Positions 58,490 to 64,000 of a stretch of 64,000 bases of DNA are shown piece after piece. The notes beneath the pieces were generated by a model. That model worked only from the letters and a program-made list of their open reading frames with translations, did no database searches and was not told the origin of the DNA. The first letter of the stretch is position 1. Each line of letters opens with the position of its first letter. The translations under genes were made by a program, and so were the position numbers. This DNA comes from Harmonia axyridis (taxonomy: Eukaryota > Arthropoda > Insecta > Coleoptera > Coccinellidae), in NCBI RefSeq assembly GCF_914767665.1, contig NC_059502.1, forward strand, positions 31,948,812-32,012,811. The letters are read 5' to 3'.

Positions 58490-59262
58490 CTTTAACTTTG
58501 TTACTATCATAAAAGAGGTACAACAAAATGTTTTTTACAAAAGTTTCACGAAATCGACTAGTGTTCTTTAAAATGATTTCACAAAACGAAATATATACAG
58601 AGTGGGCCACATTTTGATAGCAACTTAATTTTTTCAAATGGAACACCCTGTATATTTTTCTATATTTGAATAGCTCTTTTTCCCCTGATTTCAAATATAA
58701 AACATATGTTTGGCCTATCTCTCTTATTCTGAGTACCACAGAGTTTCAAATTTTAAGAACCACCTGGCATGCAAGCTTGCAGTTTTCAAGTGGTAGGCTG
58801 CGATAACTCAAAATGATCTTTTTTGAGTTATCTCCTTGGCAATTTGACTATATGTCATATCGTTGCCAACGAGATAACTCAAAAAAGAGCATTTTGAGTT
58901 ATCGCAGCCTACCACTTGAAAACTGCCAGCTTGCATGCCAGGTGGTTCTTAAAATTTGAACCTCTGTGAAAACTGATTACTGAGAATGCTAGGTGGTTCT
59001 TAAAATTTGAAACTCTGTGGTACTCAGAATAAGAGAGATAGGCCAAACATATGTTATATATTTGGAAATCAGGGGAAAAAGAGCTAGTCAAATATAGAAA
59101 AATATACAGAGTGTTTCATTTGAAAAAATGAAGTTGCTATCACTATGTGGCCCACTCTGTATATATTTCGTTTTGTGAAATCATTTTAAAAAACATCAGT
59201 CGATTTCGTGAAACTTTTGTGGAAAACCTTTTTTTGTACCTCTTTTAGTAAGAAAGTTAAAG
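58490..59262. repeat. Fold-back element 6, about 770 bp near-complete palindrome
   Basis: The left arm (AAAAGAGGTACAACAAAATG near 58511, CGAAATATATACAGAGTGGG near 58588) is mirrored by the right (CCCACTCTGTATATATTTCG near 59153, TTTGTACCTCTTTTAGTAAG near 59233). Arms are near 370 bases, centred at about 58860. A TA|CAGAGTGG...CCACTCTG|TA unit is nested inside slightly longer inverted flanks. A small direct repeat (TGGTTCTTAAAATTTGAA) occurs right of the centre. Confidence 0.88.
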
Positions 59263-59689
59263 GTTAAGTTGTCCACGTATTTTTCTTTGAGGATAAAATC
59301 GAGGATGAAACAAACATAAAGTGGTAAGTTCATATCCATGCAGCGCTGACCCAACACGTTAACCGCAAATAACACTTCCCTTACGCCCAGCCTATATCTA
59401 AAGCCAAACTGAGTTTCTTTTATGTCCTGTTCTAATTTTCTATATGTGAATAATATTGTTGAACAGGATCTTCAGCTTATGACTCATTAGACTTATTGTG
59501 CAATAGTATTTGCATCTCAAGCATACTTTTTGTTCAATATTGCTGTTTTTCCAATTTTATAATTTAAACAATTAAATGTGTCCAAAAATGAATAGTACTT
59601 TTGTTAGTTTCTCAGAATAGATTCAAACCTCTTGGTAAAACCATCCGATGTTATGCCAACCACTTTCTATTTTGAAACGGTTATAAATG

Positions 59690-60475
59690 ACCGTCCTAGT
59701 GCAATAAGTTTCGTTAACCGTTTGGACAAAAAGTCATCCATATGGTTCACCGATGGATAAAAATCAGAGAGAGGTACTGGCATTGGGATATAAGGACCTA
59801 CACTGAGGATCTCTGAAGCCCTGGGAAGTGAGCCCTCGATTCTACAGACCGAGATACTGGTTGTTTGAACCTCAAGGGGCGCATATCTACATCACCACGA
59901 ACAGCTAAACCACGCTGAGATCCCTAGAATCGTACTGCCAGGGGTCTCTGTTGACTTGGGAGTACCGTAACACCATAAAGCAACTGGCCAGAGGCAATAA
60001 AGTGACTACTATTGGTACCAGGGTACTGTGGGGTTGAAGGAAATGAAAAAGCTGATGAACTTGCAAAACGTGCATCAAGGTTGACACCTGCTGGACCTGA
60101 GTCTTTCTGTGGGCTAGGAAAAGACCAATATAAAGCTGCGGTCCCGCAATGGGAGTTTAATAACAGACTAACACTCCTGGACTTGCTCAGGCAAAGAAAT
60201 TCGTGTCCATTTCACCTACCTACGCCAAAAAGCTCTTGAAGCTGTCACGAGCCGAGCTTCGGGTCATGGTGGGACTGCTGACGGGGCACTGTCGGTACAA
60301 ACATCATTTTTGTACCGTATGGGAAAGTCAGCAGATGAGATTTGCAGGCTCTGTGGATCGGAAGCGGAAACAGCCGAACACATGGTATGCAAGTGTCCAG
60401 AGCTGGCTGGCCTAAGAACCATTCATATGGGTAAGCCGATCCTGGATACCAGAGAGGAACATATTTGCCAAATAT
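59690..60475 (+). pseudogene. Jockey-type RNase H and tail relic
   Basis: WFTDG near 59743 (the first catalytic Asp of RNase H) begins a decayed domain. VEGNEKADELAKRASRLTPA and GPESFCGLGKDQYK near 60030-60130 are typical, then ELRVMVGLLTGHCRYKHHF and RLCGSEAETAEHMVCKCPEL with the Cys/His tail motif, in several frames. Confidence 0.85.
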
Positions 60476-61989
60476 GAAGAAAATATACCGGGTGATTCGT
60501 TTGATATGGCCTCAGAAAGAAACGGGCAAAATTCATAAAACACCCTGTATCTCAGCTGCGAAGACAGTAAGACCTAATAAATGAGTTACCTCTAAAACCG
60601 CTTGGTGCCACCTATGCACCTGTGAAGTATTTCCGTTTCCCAATGAAACACCCTGTATATAGCTGAAAATAGAAGAAAAAGTCATACTGTTGATTCAAAT
60701 AGATAAATGTGTGCCACAACACTACCTATATACAGATCCATTAGTTATTCCAGTGCAGTTACGTCTTTTTAAGCTGAAATAAGATTAAAGTTTCGGCGTC
60801 AAGTTCGTTCGACACGCGAAAACGGAATTCGTGAATCAACACTTCCCTTTTCGACCTCAGTTGTAACATCAATTTCGAGTAAAATCATTTTTCCACTTTG
60901 TGGCGTCAACGTCTCGTGATCTTTCTGCGATACATTACACGAATGCGTGAATTATACGGGAAATTTGTTCGTGAAATATTACGCCGGGAAATCTAACGAA
61001 AATATTTCAATCACGTAAGAGGAGAATGTATACAATATCCTTCCTTTGTTTATTGAAGAAACCTCGAAATATTCCTTTCAATTCTCTGTGTACAGAGGAA
61101 TATTCGGAAATTCCTTTGATTCTCTTAAACATGAATATTTTGTTTTTTTAAGTACCTACCACTTTCATGATATCGAAATCAGAAAGAAAATTATGAAATC
61201 AATAATTTGGAAAACCTCATATCTATTACGTCAATTAACTTGAACCTCATTATTTCTTAGGAATAAAAAATTTCATCTCTTATCGAATATAATACAGAGT
61301 TCTATAACAAGTGAGATGACTATACGCAACGGAATTGTATACCTACCTAGAAACAAAAATAAATAACAAATGGGCGAATACCAGTCAAAGTTCTTGTATG
61401 AATTTTCCAATTTGCTTCGGTGTTTTCCACTAATATCAACTACTTCTACCACTTCTTCAACATTTTGTAGATACAACAAAAACCAATAACATTATTAATA
61501 TTATTAAAAGGACAGAGGAATACAATAAGAAAATTGAACATGAAAATAATTTTTGAGCCCCTTGCATTTTTAATACGGATACCTTTACGAAAACCTCTTA
61601 TTGAAAAAACCTATCTTATTTAGCTTATGTTCTACTAATCCTATCAACGAAGCCATGTTTTTTCGCATTATATTATATTCATAAGGTTAATAATGATGGA
61701 GGGGGTTCTGAATTGGAGATGATCCTTGGATCATTTCGAGAAAAAAAAAGTTGTATAAACATGGGCCCGCAAACAACTTGTTTTCGAAATACAGGGAGTT
61801 AGATTCCGATTTTTTTAGGTTTTCATCTCATAGCACCTTCCCTACACAAGATATTCAACTCAAATTTGGCATAAATTTCCCATTCAAAGTTTTCATCATG
61901 TAATAAACTGATTTCAAACACAAATCTACAGGGTGATATTTTTTTTTGGAACGTTTTTTTTTTTCTCCAGAACTTCTGGGTATTATTGG
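60476..61989. other. PKC intron, repeat tips only
   Basis: CCGGGTGATTCGTTTGATAT near 60490 and CACCCTGTAT at 60543 and 60652 look like ends of decayed fold-back copies; CTACAGGGTGATAT near 61928 is another. No exon of PKC was found. Confidence 0.45.
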
Positions 61990-62260
61990 ACTCAGGGCCG
62001 TCGCCAGTCAATTTGGCGCCCCGGCAAAAAAAGTACATTTAAGTAGATAACTATTTGTAACTTGATGAGAGCGCCTATATTCGAATTCAATAAAATTGGC
62101 TTCAGATTTTTTTTTATTTCACTATAAACAATAATAATTCAACTGAGAAAATATTTTTTTGTCAAAAGATATGGCTCATTTCAATTATTGACTTTGCATC
62201 CCGACAATTTGGCGCCCCGACAAAATGTCCGGTATGCCGGTCCTGGCGGCGTTCTTTCCG
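61990..62260. repeat. Dispersed repeat with TTTGGCGCC motif
   Basis: Related to 5365-5550 and more complete: GGGCCGTCGCCAG at the left and GGTCCTGGCGGC at the right are loosely inverted, and CAATTTGGCGCCCCG occurs near each end. Non-coding. Confidence 0.6.
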
Positions 62261-62579
62261 CTGACAGTTCGAAAAATCGTAAAAAGAAAGCATTAGTTCA
62301 CTTTTTGGTTTGAAGTTGTGTCATATCTGCTACCCTTTTCAAGGAAAAGTTTTTAAAAGAATTTTCGAAAAAATTCAAATTATGGTAAAGATCCAATTAG
62401 TGATGAATAAATTGATTATAAGTTTTGGTTCTCATTTACCCAATCTGGAGCAAAGATTAATAAAAATTCAATAAACTTGTGTAGTCATATCATATTATAA
62501 CAAACAGAAGGAAAAAACATCGCGCATTTCAATATCTTTCAACTTCAACCATAAAAAAATCATTGATCATAGCGTGGTA

Positions 62580-63200
62580 GCACCGAGAGTAGCACCAGCC
62601 TCATTTACAAATAAGTGAGGTCCAATCACATCACCACAATCACAATTATTTTTGGATTTTCCGAGCCCCAAATGCGAGTTCTGCTTATAAACACAGCTTC
62701 CAAGCTGAAAATGGCTTCATCAGTGGAGATAAATTTTTTATGAAAATCTGGATCATTTTGATGCATTTCAAGGACCCAATCAGGGAAGATATAACGCTGC
62801 TGGTGATCGACCGGCTGGAGTTCTTGAGTTAAGACCTAAATCTTAATACAAAATGAATTGGAATGTTGTTTGAGGAATGCCTAATTCTCAAGATCAACGA
62901 GGAATTGACAGACCTGGGTTTCAAAGCTACAGCAGCAATGTCCTCAGTTTTTCTTGAGCGACACACGTTCTCGATTATTCAGATTACTAACTTGTCCCAA
63001 CAGCTCCAATTTTTTCCTCAGTTCCACAATTGCTTACCCAAAAATTTACTCACGACGACCCAAAAGTGCTTTAGTTTTGCGAACTGTGCTTGCAAAATTT
63101 CCATCATTTTTGTACTACATTCCAATAATTTCTATGAGTTGTTGAAGAGTATACCGCTCCATTGTGAATTTTTTTCCTTTCAAATGTCAAGAGATGACAG
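62580..63200 (-). pseudogene. DDE (mariner-like) transposase relic
   Basis: On the - strand, from about 63165 down: MERYTLQQLIEIIG, NDGNFASTVRKTKALLGRRE, and LRKKLELLGQVSNLNNRERV (N-terminal DNA-binding part), then near 62830-62640 VLTQELQPVDHQQRYIFPDW, VLEMHQNDPDFHKKFISTDE (first catalytic Asp) and FISRTRIWGSENPK. Frames change several times. The + strand reading frame at 62863-63369 is only its shadow. Confidence 0.78.
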
Positions 63201-64000
63201 ATTTAAAAGTGACGACAGTAGGCTATGCAAAATTAAACCTCTTATTAGAAAACTCCATATTTTTTTAACGAATTTTCGGCATCGACTGCTAAGGTCACTC
63301 AGTTTGTTCTTATTGTATCTCCCTGTAAGACTGGAAAGTTATAACTTTATAACTAGTATTTGCCAGTAGAATTAAATTATTATAATAACTCATTTCGGCA
63401 TATCTACCATAATTATTTCAAGGGATACTCTATGTCTTATATGAAAGTACATATTATATCACATAGGTTGTATATCTATCAGGCCATCGACGATAAAATC
63501 TTATGCGACTATTTAGATTATTTCCTTGTATAGTTTCCGCCAATATAAAACTGCTACAATATTGCCGAATATAAAATTCTTGGTCGTAAAAAAGTTTCAT
63601 ATGCGCAATCCAACCATAAAAAGGCAAATGAGGTCAGCTAGGGATAAGGCTACTAGATTCTCCGGAAATTCGGGCCGACTCTCACACAGAGAGTGGAAGC
63701 GATAAATAAATTAGATTCGTCTGTTAGTCGGTTGGAAAGCTTGGAAAACGTTTCTATCAGGCGACTAATGGTTTTGCAATTAGCAGCAGAACTTGAGACG
63801 AGGGGGAAATTATCTTGAAATCGCCGGAAAAAAAGAAGAGTGGGATACTCCGAACTATACACTATAAATAATTGAATTATTTAGGTCGATAGCCAAGATA
63901 TATTATCCGAAATAACAAAAAGAAAATTTATAATGAAGATCTATGATTTGACTTTTTCGACCCCTTCTATAAATATCGAAAATTTCATCTTTATATTCGA
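63201..64000. other. Right edge, no gene recognised
   Basis: Around 63680-63830 the + strand has a protein-like stretch (SVSRLESLENVSIRRLMVLQ) that may be element debris. The PKC C1 exons are not visible here. Confidence 0.35.

Noticed and set aside
58319..58510. THVHVVLS read as a HUH endonuclease motif (Helitron or parvovirus-like Rep)
   Set aside because: The sequence continues on the same strand into YRYLGTVINQNNDF, the standard region of a non-LTR reverse transcriptase, and no second Rep motif is present.
62863..63369. 168-residue + strand reading frame
   Set aside because: It is antisense to a recognisable transposase relic on the - strand and has no domain of its own.
56219..64000. 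Search for PKC C1 (zinc-finger) exons on the - strand
   Set aside because: No CxxC...HxxC pattern with PKC-like spacing was found; those exons should lie beyond 64000.

Overview
The window looks like an AT-rich insect nuclear genome, probably a beetle (beetle is inference, low confidence). It holds spliced genes with GT-AG introns, and its clearest gene matches insect conventional protein kinase C. It is crowded with Tc1/mariner transposons, non-LTR relics, a tRNA-type SINE and fold-back repeats. There is no bacterial gene organisation, no operon, no CRISPR array and no complete tRNA or rRNA.

Two host genes converge. On the + strand, 1462-5783 holds the last five coding exons of an SLC17-type (sialin / inorganic phosphate cotransporter-like) major facilitator transporter; its 5' exons lie left of the window. 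On the - strand, 10226-56218 holds the last nine coding exons of a conventional protein kinase C (Pkc53E-like): most of the C2 domain, the whole kinase domain and the C-terminal tail. The pseudosubstrate and C1 exons lie right of the window. The two genes end about 4.4 kb apart, and most of the window is PKC intron.

The introns hold the unusual material. (1) A 3.3 kb LTR retrotransposon (27659-30989, - strand) has near-identical 333 bp LTRs, a 4 bp target duplication, a tRNA-Leu-type primer site and a polypurine tract, but no pol. Its main reading frame is a chain of spectrin repeats (helix-A tryptophans about 106 residues apart), followed in another frame by a CCCH zinc finger. It looks like a retroelement that captured a host spectrin gene. 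(2) A compact tyrosine-recombinase element (50529-52062, + strand) encodes an apparently intact, one-intron recombinase with the R...HxxR...W...Y residues, flanked by 18-19 bp inverted ends (Crypton-like). (3) A group of fold-back or inverted-repeat elements shares the layout TA|CAG(G/A/T)G...C(A/T)CTG|TA. Several are kilobase-scale hairpins.

The rest is transposon debris: two related Tc1 copies, a mariner nested in another Tc1 relic, a deleted mariner, an older DDE transposase relic, six non-LTR fragments, a SINE, small MITEs, a minisatellite, a 418 bp tandem duplication and pairs of older dispersed repeats. All coordinates were read by eye; boundaries of decayed elements are approximate.
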